Notes under the pieces: generated by a model
Told to the model about the DNA's origin: nothing
Database searches by the model: none
Seen by the model: only the letters and a program-made list of their open reading frames with translations
Source of the DNA: JAGVSR01 sp963778225
GTDB taxonomy: Bacteria; Pseudomonadota; Alphaproteobacteria; Rhizobiales; Hyphomicrobiaceae
DNA: 64,000 nt
Assembly: GCA_963778225.1 (NCBI GenBank)
Contig: CAVZTR010000004.1
Span: 124,001 to 188,000, forward strand
Reading direction: 5' to 3'
Program-made: the position numbers and the translations under genes
In this document: positions 26,886 through 34,954 of the stretch, one piece after another
Numbering within the stretch: the stretch's first letter is position 1
Layout of the letters: every line of letters begins with the position of its first letter

Positions 26886-27446
26886 GTGAACGCTCATGCC
26901 TCCCTTCCGGACTCGTGTCCGGCCCTGGTTCTGAACGCCGACTTCCGCCCTCTGAGCTACTATCCTTTGTCGCTCTGGAGTTGGCAGGAGACGGTGAAGG
27001 CGGTGTTTTTGGACCGCGTCAACATCGTCTCCGAATATGAGACGACCGTTCGAAGCCCAAGCTTCGAGATCCGCCTGCCCAGCGTCGTTTCCCTCAAAAC
27101 CTATGTCAAACCCGCGCTTTATCCCGCTTTCACTCGATTCAATGTTTTCCTGCGCGACCGGTTCAGCTGCCAATATTGCGGCGACAAGCACGACCTCACC
27201 TTCGACCATGTAGTACCCCGTGCGCGGGGCGGGATGACGCGGTGGGAAAATGTTCTGACGGCTTGTGCGCCGTGCAATCTCAAGAAGGGCAGCCAGTCGC
27301 TTCAAGCCGCCGGCATGAAGCCATTTCAACCGCCGTATCGGCCGACCGTTTTTGAACTACACCGCAACGGCCGCCTGTTTCCGCCCAACTATCTGCACGA
27401 GAGTTGGATGGACTATCTTTATTGGGATACGGAACTGGAAGAGTAG
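26886..27446 (+). CDS. HNH endonuclease-domain protein
   Basis: A 186-residue HNH nuclease-fold protein common in alphaproteobacteria. The N-terminal half (ALVLNADFRPLSYYPLSLWSW; RVNIVSEYETTVRS) is the conserved partner region, followed by the zinc-finger HNH core: CQYCGDKHDLTFDHVVPRARGG, then WENVLTACAPCNLKKGS, with both CxxC pairs, the DH catalytic pair and the Asn. Start is GTG at 26886. The group is chromosomal, not phage-linked, and its biological role is not established; DNA nicking is inferred from the intact active site. Convergent with cfa, 24 nt apart. Confidence 0.88.
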   Translation: MNAHASLPDSCPALVLNADFRPLSYYPLSLWSWQETVKAVFLDRVNIVSEYETTVRSPSFEIRLPSVVSLKTYVKPALYPAFTRFNVFLRDRFSCQYCGDKHDLTFDHVVPRARGGMTRWENVLTACAPCNLKKGSQSLQAAGMKPFQPPYRPTVFELHRNGRLFPPNYLHESWMDYLYWDTELEE

Positions 27447-27470
27447 CAGGCGGACTTCTCCGAGGGACCG

Positions 27471-28703
27471 TCATCGTGCCCAGCCCGCTTCGATCTGCTC
27501 ATACTTGCGCTGAACGTCGGTGATGTAGTCGCGGACGATCGGGGCGGCATCGCGCTTGCGTGCAAGCTGCATATGGAAGACCTCCTGCGAGCCGGTGCGG
27601 AACATCATCTCGGCGCTGATGAGGTAGAATTCCCACATCCGGCAGAACCGCTCGTCATACATCTCCGCCACCGCGGCCCGATTTTTCTCGAATCGGTCAT
27701 GCCAGTGGCGCAGCGTGGTGGCATAGTGGACGCGCAAAAACTCAAGGTCCGTTACCCATAGGCTGTTGTTCTCGACGGCGGGGAACACTTCCGACAAAGC
27801 TGGCGAATAAGCGCCGGGGAAGATGTATTTCCGCAGCCACGGGCTTGCGGTGCCAGGCGGGCTCATGTGGCCGATGGAGTGAAGCAGCATGACGCCGTCG
27901 TCGGTCATGAGATCGTTCACCTTGGCGAAGAATTCGCCATAGTGACCGACGCCGACGTGTTCGAACATGCCAACGGAGACGATGCGGTCGAATTTTCCGG
28001 TGAGTTCGCGATAATCCTTGAGTTGGATCGAAACGCGGCTATCGAGCCCGGCCACTTTCATGGAGTCGACGGCGAGGGCGTGCTGTTCCTTCGACAGCGT
28101 CACTCCTGTGACCTGAACGTCGGCAATCTGGGCCAGATAGCGCGCGAGCCCGCCCCATCCGCAACCGATATCAAGAACGCGCTGGCCAGGCTTCAGGTTG
28201 AGCTTGGCTGCGATCAAGCGGCACTTGTTGCGCTGTGCTTGTTCGAGCGTCTCCTGCTCGTCACGGAAGTACGCGCAGGAATAGAACATCTCGGTGTCGA
28301 GGAAAAGTTTGTAGAAGGCGTTGCCGAGATCGTAGTGGTGGGCGACGTTCTGCTGGGCTTTGCCGACGGGATTGGCTTGCTGGAAGCGCTTCAATCCTCG
28401 CGAGATGCGGCGTAGGACCTTTTGCATCGGCTGATTGCCGAGTGAGAGGCGATTAACCGAGAAGAGGGTTAAGAACGCGCGCAGGTTCGAGCCGGGGAAG
28501 CTCATTCGCCCGTCCATGTAGGCTTCGCCGGCGTGCAGCTCCGGATTGAAGAAGAGCTTGCGATAGAGCGTGGGGTCCGTCAGGCGCATCGTCGCTTCGG
28601 GACCGGGACCGCCGGCGAAAACGTGCGTCTTACCTTCAGCGTCAATGACCGTGAGGCTGCCGACCTTCACGAACGACTTCAACATGTCTGACAGTGGAAA
28701 CAT
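27471..28703 (-). CDS. cfa: cyclopropane-fatty-acyl-phospholipid synthase
   Basis: Transfers a methylene group from SAM to unsaturated acyl chains of membrane phospholipids. The 410-residue protein has the N-terminal lipid-binding domain (MRLTDPTLYRKLFFNPELHAGEAYMDG), the hinge AHHYDLGNAFYKLFLD and the SAM domain with VLDIGCGWGGLARYLA and VGMFEHVGVGHY. The C-terminal region includes HYATTLRHWHDRF and RMWEFYLISAEMMFR, all canonical. Upstream of it is an apparently gene-free 120-nt region. Stationary-phase or acid induction is usual for the family but no promoter could be read with certainty. Confidence 0.95.
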   Translation of the reverse strand: MFPLSDMLKSFVKVGSLTVIDAEGKTHVFAGGPGPEATMRLTDPTLYRKLFFNPELHAGEAYMDGRMSFPGSNLRAFLTLFSVNRLSLGNQPMQKVLRRISRGLKRFQQANPVGKAQQNVAHHYDLGNAFYKLFLDTEMFYSCAYFRDEQETLEQAQRNKCRLIAAKLNLKPGQRVLDIGCGWGGLARYLAQIADVQVTGVTLSKEQHALAVDSMKVAGLDSRVSIQLKDYRELTGKFDRIVSVGMFEHVGVGHYGEFFAKVNDLMTDDGVMLLHSIGHMSPPGTASPWLRKYIFPGAYSPALSEVFPAVENNSLWVTDLEFLRVHYATTLRHWHDRFEKNRAAVAEMYDERFCRMWEFYLISAEMMFRTGSQEVFHMQLARKRDAAPIVRDYITDVQRKYEQIEAGWAR

Positions 28704-28824
28704 GAGCGGACCCGCAGTTGGTTGTTTCGTCCCGTAGCTGAGCTAAAGGCCGAACACTACCAGAAACAGGTTTCGCCACGACTCCATTCGCAATTCGAGT
28801 GGCTTACTCGTGGAGGATATCTTT

Positions 28825-29205
28825 CTAGAACCGGTTGGCCGTCCAAACGCCGGAGCACAGGCCGGAAGGGCCGCGGCCTTGCCATGTGCCCTCGGCTCTC
28901 GTGGCGCCGAAACGCCCGGTTCCGCGTGCAACGCGCGGGCCGGCGATCGCCGTGATCCGAGCGCGACCCCATTTGGTCACGCGGCCATCAACATTGATCG
29001 GATAGAAGGCAAACGACCCGCCGGTGGAGAAGATGCGACCGCGTTCTACGCCGAGGCTGATGTGGATGACGCCGCAGTGGCCGCGCGTCGTTTGCGCGAT
29101 CATGTTCCAGCCGCCGTCATAGCGTGCGGCTTCCGCGAGCGGCTGGGAACTCAGAACTGTGGTTGTGGCAAGTGCGGCAACTGCAATGGCTCGTGTGGTC
29201 CTCAT
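28825..29205 (-). CDS. small secreted protein of unknown function
   Basis: A 126-residue protein with a Sec signal peptide (basic MRTTR, hydrophobic AIAVAALATTTVLSS, likely cleavage after AEAA). The mature part has beta-rich character with three cysteines (HCGVI, GLC) and the pattern YDGGWNMIAQTTRGHCG, similar to small periplasmic proteins found widely in Rhizobiales. The frame extends 22 residues further upstream but that stretch is not signal-like, so the start at 29205 is preferred. No enzymatic motif is visible. Function unknown. Confidence 0.7.
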   Translation of the reverse strand: MRTTRAIAVAALATTTVLSSQPLAEAARYDGGWNMIAQTTRGHCGVIHISLGVERGRIFSTGGSFAFYPINVDGRVTKWGRARITAIAGPRVARGTGRFGATRAEGTWQGRGPSGLCSGVWTANRF

Positions 29206-29469
29206 GTGGCTCTCCCGGCAAAAGATGTTTGCGCTTTGGCGTCCAGCAAACGCGTGCAACCTGCCTGCCACGCTGAAGTTCCAATGCCTGTTCCCGAAGG
29301 TCGCTTGGGCTCTACGATCCGCGCCGCTTTAACCGACGTCTGATCTAGATCGTGTTTTTCTCCTCATACGTAGAGCAACGTGGTACGTGAGAGACGTGAG
29401 CCGTGACCTGCGAGGCGGGGCCGAGCAGCATTCTGTCCGAAGCGTTCTAGTCGGAACTCTCACCTGCCA

Positions 29470-31014
29470 ATGTTGCGCGAACAGGATCTCAAGCCCGGCC
29501 CCCTTCCTTTCCTGTCGGGGCGAAGTGAGATGGGGCGATTAATCGCCGCCACCGATTGGTCGCAGCATCCGTTCGGACCTATCGAGGATTGGCCGCAATC
29601 GCTGCAATCGGCGCTGAGTATCTGTCTGCAATCCAAATTCCCGACCGCGATCTATTGGGGGCCGGAATTGCGCCTCCTCTATAACGACGCATGGTCGCCG
29701 ATCCCCGGGCCGAGGCATCCGAGGGCGCTCGGTGCGCGGGCGCACGATGTGTGGTCGGATATTTGGGACGAGATCGCACCACAGTTCCGGGGGGTGATCG
29801 CGACGGGCGAGGGTATGTTTGTCGAGGACCAGTTTCTGCCGATGGCGCGGTTCGGCGCGCCGGAGGAAACCTATTGGAGCTACAGCTTCACGCCGATCCG
29901 GGGAGAGGATGGAACTATCGCCGGCATTTTCAACAGCGGCAGCGAGACCACTCACGCCGTGCTGGCGCAGCGGCAAATGCGGTTCTTTCTCGATCTCAGT
30001 GAGCATCTGCGTCTGGGACCAGATCTCAGCCTCGGCCGCGCCACAACGCTGGAAATGCTAGGCCAGCACCTGGGTGTTGCAGCGGCAGTTATCGTGGATC
30101 TCAGCTATGCTGCCGATCCGCGCGTAACTGCCACCTGGAGCGACGGCAGTCTCGATCCGAGCAAAGTCCTCGCAGTCATTCAAACGCTCGAAGAGACGCT
30201 CCGGTTAGGCGAGCCAACCATGTGCAACAACACGGAAGACGCCGAGCTGGCGCTCTGTAAAGCGGCGGCCGCGGCAGGTTGGGGGGCTGTGCTCGCCGTG
30301 CCAATGGAGAGAGCAAGCCATCCGATCGCGATCCTCGTTGCACAGGAGCGCCCGAGGGCATGGACGTCGTTCGATAGGACGACGCTCAGCGAAGCTCTCG
30401 AGCGTATGGATGCTTTCCGGCAACGTCTGCTCGGGCAAGAGCGGGAAGACATGGTGGTGCGCGAGGTCGATCACCGGGCACGAAACGCGATGATGGTGGC
30501 GCAGTCGATCGTCAACCTCACGTTCGCCGAGGGTGGAGAGGACGTCGCCGACAAGATCCGCGAGAGACTTGCAGCATTGGGGCGGGCGCAGTCGCTTCTT
30601 TCGAAGGAGCGCTGGTCCTCGGTTGATTTCGCAGCAATCCTCAACCAGGAATTAGCCCCATTTCCAACGCTGAAGGCCACATGCACCGGCCCGTCCGTGC
30701 CGCTCGGGCCGGGCATGGCGCAAACGCTGTCGCTCATCATTCACGAGCTGGCGACCAACAGCGTAAAGTACGGTGCGATGGGCCAGACCGACGGCCAAGT
30801 TTTCGTGGTCTGGGATTTGCTCGACAACCTGTTCACGATGAACTGGTCGGAACAGGTTTCGGTGCCGCGCAGCCAGAGTGGTACGGTGGGCACCGGGTTC
30901 GGCACGACGCTGATTGATCGCGTCGTTCGAAGTCAGTTACGCGGGCAGCTGGAGCGTCACCTCAGCACAACCGGCTTTGCGTGTCGGCTTGAAGTTCCGT
31001 TCATCCCCTTCTGA
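29470..31014 (+). CDS. PAS-containing HWE-family histidine kinase
   Basis: A 514-residue soluble kinase. The first 165 residues form the PAS-like sensor typical of alphaproteobacterial HWE kinases (TDWSQHPFGPIEDWPQSLQS, LLYNDAW, ETYWSYSFTPIRGEDG), followed by a GAF-like region (about 170-320). The HWE kinase core has VREVDHRARNAMMVAQSIV (phospho-acceptor His335), N box IIHELATNSVKYGA, the WxE motif in FTMNWSEQ and the G box GTGFGTTLIDR. No transmembrane segments. HWE kinases govern light, general-stress and redox responses; the missing LOV cysteine motif argues against a flavin photosensor. No response regulator adjoins it. The ATG at 29470 was chosen; upstream sequence shows no strong ribosome-binding site. 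Confidence 0.88.
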   Translation: MLREQDLKPGPLPFLSGRSEMGRLIAATDWSQHPFGPIEDWPQSLQSALSICLQSKFPTAIYWGPELRLLYNDAWSPIPGPRHPRALGARAHDVWSDIWDEIAPQFRGVIATGEGMFVEDQFLPMARFGAPEETYWSYSFTPIRGEDGTIAGIFNSGSETTHAVLAQRQMRFFLDLSEHLRLGPDLSLGRATTLEMLGQHLGVAAAVIVDLSYAADPRVTATWSDGSLDPSKVLAVIQTLEETLRLGEPTMCNNTEDAELALCKAAAAAGWGAVLAVPMERASHPIAILVAQERPRAWTSFDRTTLSEALERMDAFRQRLLGQEREDMVVREVDHRARNAMMVAQSIVNLTFAEGGEDVADKIRERLAALGRAQSLLSKERWSSVDFAAILNQELAPFPTLKATCTGPSVPLGPGMAQTLSLIIHELATNSVKYGAMGQTDGQVFVVWDLLDNLFTMNWSEQVSVPRSQSGTVGTGFGTTLIDRVVRSQLRGQLERHLSTTGFACRLEVPFIPF

Positions 31015-31057
31015 TACCTGCTCGAGAAATGATCTGGCATCCGTGTTCCGTTTGGTA

Positions 31058-31089
31058 CAAAAAGCCCCGCCTGCCGAAGCAGCGGGGCT
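31058..31089 (-). terminator. Rho-independent terminator (minus strand)
   Basis: AGCCCCG (31063-31069) pairs with CGGGGCT (83-89 of the same hundred), with an inner CTGC/GCAG and a CGAA tetraloop. On the minus strand the stem is followed by TTTTTG, placing termination just downstream of the small gene at 31138-31365. It also lies after the rightward HWE kinase gene. Confidence 0.85.
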
Positions 31090-31137
31090 CAAGGCGAAGG
31101 ACAAACACGAGGGCAGCGCTTAATCCGCCCGTGCAGA

Positions 31138-31365
31138 TCAGGCTGCGCGTCGCTGTGGGGCCGAACACAGGGTCAGGGCGATTGCATCCACCGCGCGACT
31201 CCAATCAAGGCCTTCGAGTTCGCTGTCGGAGAGGCCGAACGCCTTCAGTGCGTCTTCGGGCCTACCGCCATCACGAAAGAAACGCGCGCAGGTTTGGCGT
31301 GCGACGCCCTGGGCCTGCTGCCACTGGACGGGATTGACGTGATCGGGGTTTGAAAGGTGGGCCAT
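31138..31365 (-). CDS. small protein, unknown, accessory-type
   Basis: A 75-residue protein starting MAHLSNPDHVNPVQWQQAQG and ending in an alanine/arginine tail. It is compact and probably helical (ARQTCARFFRDGGRPEDALKAFGLSDSELEGLDWSRAVDAIA). GGAGCGCCAAC precedes the ATG and a good terminator follows the stop, both in favour of a real gene. The longer frame to 31410 adds a low-complexity leader and is not preferred. No family is recognised. Together with the next small gene upstream it resembles the small ORFs of integrated elements, but no integrase, replicase or phage structural gene is nearby. Confidence 0.6.
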   Translation of the reverse strand: MAHLSNPDHVNPVQWQQAQGVARQTCARFFRDGGRPEDALKAFGLSDSELEGLDWSRAVDAIALTLCSAPQRRAA

Positions 31366-31572
31366 GTTGGCGCTCCGTTGGGATACTGGGATACAGGGAC
31401 GCTGACGCACGCATTACAGGTGAGTGGCAGGCACAAAGAGCGCAATGGCACCACTACGCAGTACCGTGTGATGCAGTGCCGTTAGGGACTGCGGGTCCTA
31501 CACTCGATGCACCTGCCGTTTCGTTGCTAGTCCGCCAAGAGTTGCGGGCTCGCGAATTCTCTAAAGGGGTCG

Positions 31573-31752
31573 CTACGCGGCTTTCGGCAGAGCGCATGCA
31601 TCGGATGCGCTGGCGTCGGCCACGGACTGTTCTTCGATCTTACGCACGATGCCGGACACGATGTCCGACAAGGGCCGCCACTCACTCGGCGGTAACGCGG
31701 ACGCAACGTGGACTGCTTTCAACTTCGGGCTCTGCACGGGGGGCATCTGCAT
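31573..31752 (-). CDS. small hypothetical protein
   Basis: A 59-residue candidate beginning MQMPPVQSPKLKAVHVASAL and continuing WRPLSDIVSGIVRKIEEQSV. The segment LSDIVSGIVRKIEE is a plausible amphipathic helix reminiscent of short prophage proteins. The start lies at the edge of the repeat field (31700-32218); the frame stays open upstream through repeats but with unlikely Cys/Val-rich composition. No clear ribosome-binding site. About 207 nt of non-coding sequence separates it from the downstream small gene. Real-gene status is uncertain. Confidence 0.4.
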   Translation of the reverse strand: MQMPPVQSPKLKAVHVASALPPSEWRPLSDIVSGIVRKIEEQSVADASASDACALPKAA

Positions 31753-32218
31753 CGCATTCCTTACGCAACTTTGGACACAACTGACGCAACTGGACGCAAC
31801 ACAACTGACGCAACGCAACTCAGGCTTACAAACGCGGCTACTGAGACAGAACGCTTCGAACTCGTGCCGGGGTTCCAGAGCAGCCAACCTGAGCTGTGGA
31901 TGACGTACTCTCGACCTCGGGTAGCAGTCTCGACCTGGGGAGCAGTCTGGCCAGACGCGTGGACTTTTCACGCCAGACCGCTCGCTTCAGATTTTGGAAC
32001 ACGCCTCTCAGCGCGCTCTTGGGGGTGTGCAACGCAGACGCTACTGGGGACGCAACAAACGCAACGGACGCAACAGGGACGCAACGCTTACGAAGACCAA
32101 TTGGCGGAGACACAACGGCGGCGAACTGATCGGTCAAACTCGACTTCGACTTCGAAACTCCGGCAGGACGCATACAACGCGACAAGACCTGCCTTGGAGA
32201 CGAGGGGGAGGACGCAAC
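31700..32218. repeat. field of ACGCAAC / GTTGCGT short direct repeats
   Basis: The octamer GACGCAAC occurs exactly at 31700, 31783, 31793, 31807, 32049, 32067, 32078 and 32211, and the heptamer ACGCAAC additionally at 31763, 31813 and 32059. All eleven are in the same orientation, and within two clusters (31763-31819 and 32049-32085) they are spaced 6 to 20 nt apart. Such a density is far above chance for a heptamer in 520 bp. The clusters could be iteron-like protein-binding sites, or decayed in-frame coding repeats (GTT GCG TCC = Val-Ala-Ser on the minus strand). Confidence 0.75.
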
Positions 32219-32479
32219 AAAGATCCCCATACGCAACCACTCCTTCACACCGCCCGAGAACTTCTCCGGAGCTTCGCCTTTAGGGCGTCGCGTTCCGTTT
32301 GTGTTCCGCGCTTGGTGTGAATTAACTGCCACACTCGGGCGCAAAAATGGCAGAGGAACGTCCTATCCAAGGAAATTCGCTTGCAGTCTGTTCATGGAGA
32401 GTTCTGCCCGGCCCATAGGCCGCGTCGGCTCGCTTAAATGGTTGCGAGCATTTTACATCGCATTGAAATGGCTGACGTT
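31753..32479. other. 727-bp stretch without a convincing gene
   Basis: Between the 59-residue small gene and the end of dsbB no frame has a credible start, ribosome-binding site or recognisable protein. Frames stay open on both strands (up to 168 codons on minus, 191 on plus), but their translations are biased and inconsistent with any fold. The stretch carries most of the ACGCAAC repeats. Composition from about 32320 to 32480 becomes more AT-rich. Confidence 0.6.
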
Positions 32480-32998
32480 TTAAGGGCGCGCCTTGGCTGC
32501 GAATGCAGCCTGCAATGAAATTGCGAACAGCGCCAGAGAGATAAGTACGTTCCAACCGGCGAACGAGAGCCCGAACAGACGCCATGTGGCCTCGTCACAG
32601 CGGACGACACGAGCGCTATCGAGGCCTTTCAACAAATCGGCCGGGTTTGCGGGCAGGGCCTGCGCAGCGGTGCATGTGTCGGGGCCGGGCCAGAAGTGCC
32701 ATTCGACGCCCGCGTGGTAGCTCGCCAGACCGGCATTCACCAGATAGCCGAGGGCCACGACGAAGAACATAACGGCGGCGATGCGGCTGCGTTCGGCGAC
32801 GAGCGCCATGGCGAGAAAGGTCAGAGGAATGCCGGCATAAAAGGCGTAGCGCTGGATGAGGCAGAGAGGGCAGGGCGCGTAGCCGCCGAGATATTCAAAG
32901 CCGAGTGCGGTCAGGATGATTCCGACCGAAATGAGCAGCGCCAGACCGCCGAGACGGTAAGCATTGGCATGATCTGGGCGGACTGTTGTTTCGAGCAT
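32480..32998 (-). CDS. dsbB: disulfide bond formation protein B family
   Basis: A 172-residue inner-membrane quinone reductase that reoxidises DsbA. Four membrane segments are visible. The first periplasmic pair is Cys43/Cys46 in APCPLCLIQRYAFY with the conserved Gln-Arg, and the second pair is Cys109 (DTCTAAQ) and Cys134 (VVRCDE). All four catalytic cysteines of the family are therefore present. The next gene upstream on the same strand is the DedA-like gene (30 nt). No dsbA is in the window. Confidence 0.92.
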   Translation of the reverse strand: MLETTVRPDHANAYRLGGLALLISVGIILTALGFEYLGGYAPCPLCLIQRYAFYAGIPLTFLAMALVAERSRIAAVMFFVVALGYLVNAGLASYHAGVEWHFWPGPDTCTAAQALPANPADLLKGLDSARVVRCDEATWRLFGLSFAGWNVLISLALFAISLQAAFAAKARP

Positions 32999-33028
32999 GG
33001 TGAACCTTCGACCTTGAACGCGGTCAGA

Positions 33029-33610
33029 CTAGAATAGGTATCTCACGGCTACGAAACCGCCGACAAGGAGGACGACGAATACGGACGTGACCAACGTCAG
33101 GCGCTTTTCGATGAAGTCCCGGATCGGTTCGCCAAAAAAGTAGAGCAGGCCCGCGACAAGATAGAAGCGCATAGCGCGCGCAACCACGCTCGCCAGCATG
33201 AACTCCAGGAACGGCATCTGGGTGACGCCCGCCGTGATGGTGAGCACCTTATAGGGGAACGGCGTCCATCCCTTGGCGATGAGTATCCAGACGCCCCACT
33301 CGTTGAACCACTGGGTGAATTCGCCAAAGCTTTCGGACTTGCCGTAGAACTCGAGTATCGGCTTGCCGATGCTCTCAAATGCGAAGTAGCCGATCGCATA
33401 TCCGAATGCGCCGCCGATGACCGAACCGATGGTCGCGATCGTCGCATACCACCAGGCCTTCAGGCGCTGCGCGATCACCATCGGGATCAGCATCACGTCC
33501 GGCGGAATGGGGAAGAACGAGCTTTCGACGAACGATACCCAGAACAGTGCGGCGGGCGCGCGATCGCTCGCGGCCAGTCCCATGATCCAATCGTAGAGGC
33601 GTTTCATCAT
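33029..33610 (-). CDS. DedA/YqaA-family membrane protein
   Basis: A 193-residue SNARE-associated (VTT-domain) membrane protein. Recognisable parts are FWVSFVESSFFPIPPDVMLIPMVIA, the glycine-rich GSVIGGAFGYAIGYFAFESIGKPI, and ILIAKGWTPFPYKVLTITAGV followed by MPFLEFMLASVVARAMRFYLVAGLLYFFG. The proline in PIPPD and the Arg in the RAMRF helix are family-typical. DedA-superfamily proteins act as lipid scramblases/undecaprenyl-phosphate translocases or proton-dependent transporters; the YqaA branch is less studied. It lies 33 nt after hemW's stop and 30 nt before dsbB. Confidence 0.88.
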   Translation of the reverse strand: MMKRLYDWIMGLAASDRAPAALFWVSFVESSFFPIPPDVMLIPMVIAQRLKAWWYATIATIGSVIGGAFGYAIGYFAFESIGKPILEFYGKSESFGEFTQWFNEWGVWILIAKGWTPFPYKVLTITAGVTQMPFLEFMLASVVARAMRFYLVAGLLYFFGEPIRDFIEKRLTLVTSVFVVLLVGGFVAVRYLF

Positions 33611-33643
33611 GGCGGCGTCATTAGTGGGGGCTACCCAGCCTGT

Positions 33644-34954
33644 CTACGTGCGAAGTGTTGCAGCTTGCTGAACGGTGGGGGACACAGCTTGGGTTTTGAG
33701 CGACAGCCGGCGGACGAGTTCATTGAGGACAAAACGGCCTGTGCCGACGGCGCGGATGGTGGGGCGGTGGCGGGTATAGGCCATCACAGCCGCCGGCGCT
33801 ATTCCCGGACCGATGCATGCGCGGATGATGTCAGCATCGTCATCTGCGGCTTCCAGGATCTCGATGAGCCCCATGCTTTCCAGATCCGCCACTTCCGATG
33901 AGGCGGGGGCGAAGCCGAAGCGGCGGGCCATGGTCTCGAGGTCAATGCCTTCAGTGAGGCGCAGGCCCATGAGCAGCATCTCGTCGGCCTGCTCTTCAGG
34001 ATTGAGCGGGGTCTCATCGGTGAAGCCGTGGGCTGCCGCTTCGACGCGCTCCGCCCAGCGCTCAGGATTTTTCTCTGTCGACGTGGCGATGCGCTGACCG
34101 TCTGGGAGAACGAGGCGGCCATGGGCGCCGGGGCCTACGCCTGCGTAAGCGCCGTAGCGCCAGTAGAGAAGGTTGTGGCGGCTTTCGTCTCCGGGCGCTG
34201 CGTGATTGGAGATTTCATAGGCGGGCAGGCCGGCTGCGGCTGTCATATCTTGCGTCAGAGCGTAGAGATCGAGCGCTGCGTCGGCATCAGGAACGACGAG
34301 ACGACCACGGGCGTGGAGTTCGGCGAATGGCGTGTCGGGCTCGATGGTGAGCTGGTAGAGCGAGAGATGGCCGCCGGCCATGGCGAGGGCTTCGGAAAGT
34401 TCGGCGCGCCAGGCGTTCGTTGTCTGACCCGGGCGAGCGTAGATTAGATCGAAAGAAAATCGATCGAAGGTGCGGCGTGCTATCTCGATGGCGGTTCGGG
34501 CTTCGGTGACGGAGTGCAGGCGTCCGAGGCGCTTCAATTCTTCATCGCGCAGAGACTGCACGCCGATCGATACGCGATTGACGCCCGCGGCGCGATAGCC
34601 GGCAAAGCGGTCGGCTTCGACACTGTTGGGATTGGCTTCGAGCGTGATTTCGGCGCCGGGCTGGATGGTCCAGAGCTTGCCGATGTGATCGAGGATGGCA
34701 GCGACGGTTGCCGGCTTCATGAGCGACGGCGTGCCACCTCCGAAAAAGATCGAATAGACGTCCTGCCGTCCAACGCGCGCCTTTACATCATCGAGTTCGC
34801 GCAGATAGGCCGCGAGGAAGCGGGGCTCGTCCCAACCGCCGAACCGAACGTGGCTGTTGAAGTCGCAGTACGGGCATTTTTGCGCGCAGAACGGCCAGTG
34901 AATGTAGACGCCGAACAGCGTATCTGCGTCGGGCCGCTGCGAGATGGTGCTCAC
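33644..34954 (-). CDS. hemW: radical SAM haem chaperone HemW (CPO-like)
   Basis: A 436-residue radical-SAM protein. The [4Fe-4S] cysteines are in HWPFCAQKCPYCDFNSH (Cys23, Cys27, Cys30), followed by SIFFGGGTPSLM and EITLEANPNSVE, and later GVNRVSIGVQSL and DLIYARPGQT. The spacing CxxxCxxC plus the downstream features mark HemW rather than HemN, which has an additional N-terminal extension required for coproporphyrinogen oxidation. It binds haem and probably inserts it into respiratory enzymes. The GTG start overlaps the rdgB stop by 4 nt, and the gene lies in the run rph, rdgB, hemW. Confidence 0.92.
   Translation of the reverse strand: MSTISQRPDADTLFGVYIHWPFCAQKCPYCDFNSHVRFGGWDEPRFLAAYLRELDDVKARVGRQDVYSIFFGGGTPSLMKPATVAAILDHIGKLWTIQPGAEITLEANPNSVEADRFAGYRAAGVNRVSIGVQSLRDEELKRLGRLHSVTEARTAIEIARRTFDRFSFDLIYARPGQTTNAWRAELSEALAMAGGHLSLYQLTIEPDTPFAELHARGRLVVPDADAALDLYALTQDMTAAAGLPAYEISNHAAPGDESRHNLLYWRYGAYAGVGPGAHGRLVLPDGQRIATSTEKNPERWAERVEAAAHGFTDETPLNPEEQADEMLLMGLRLTEGIDLETMARRFGFAPASSEVADLESMGLIEILEAADDDADIIRACIGPGIAPAAVMAYTRHRPTIRAVGTGRFVLNELVRRLSLKTQAVSPTVQQAATLRT

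Noticed and set aside
31700..32218. CRISPR array
   Set aside because: The repeated units are only 7-8 nt and unevenly spaced, unlike 23-40-nt CRISPR repeats with regular spacers; no cas gene is nearby.
31896..32344. Open frames on both strands through the ACGCAAC repeat field
   Set aside because: Translations are dominated by repeat-derived residues (Thr-Asp-Ala or Val-Ala-Ser), lack plausible starts and fit no protein; described as non-coding instead.
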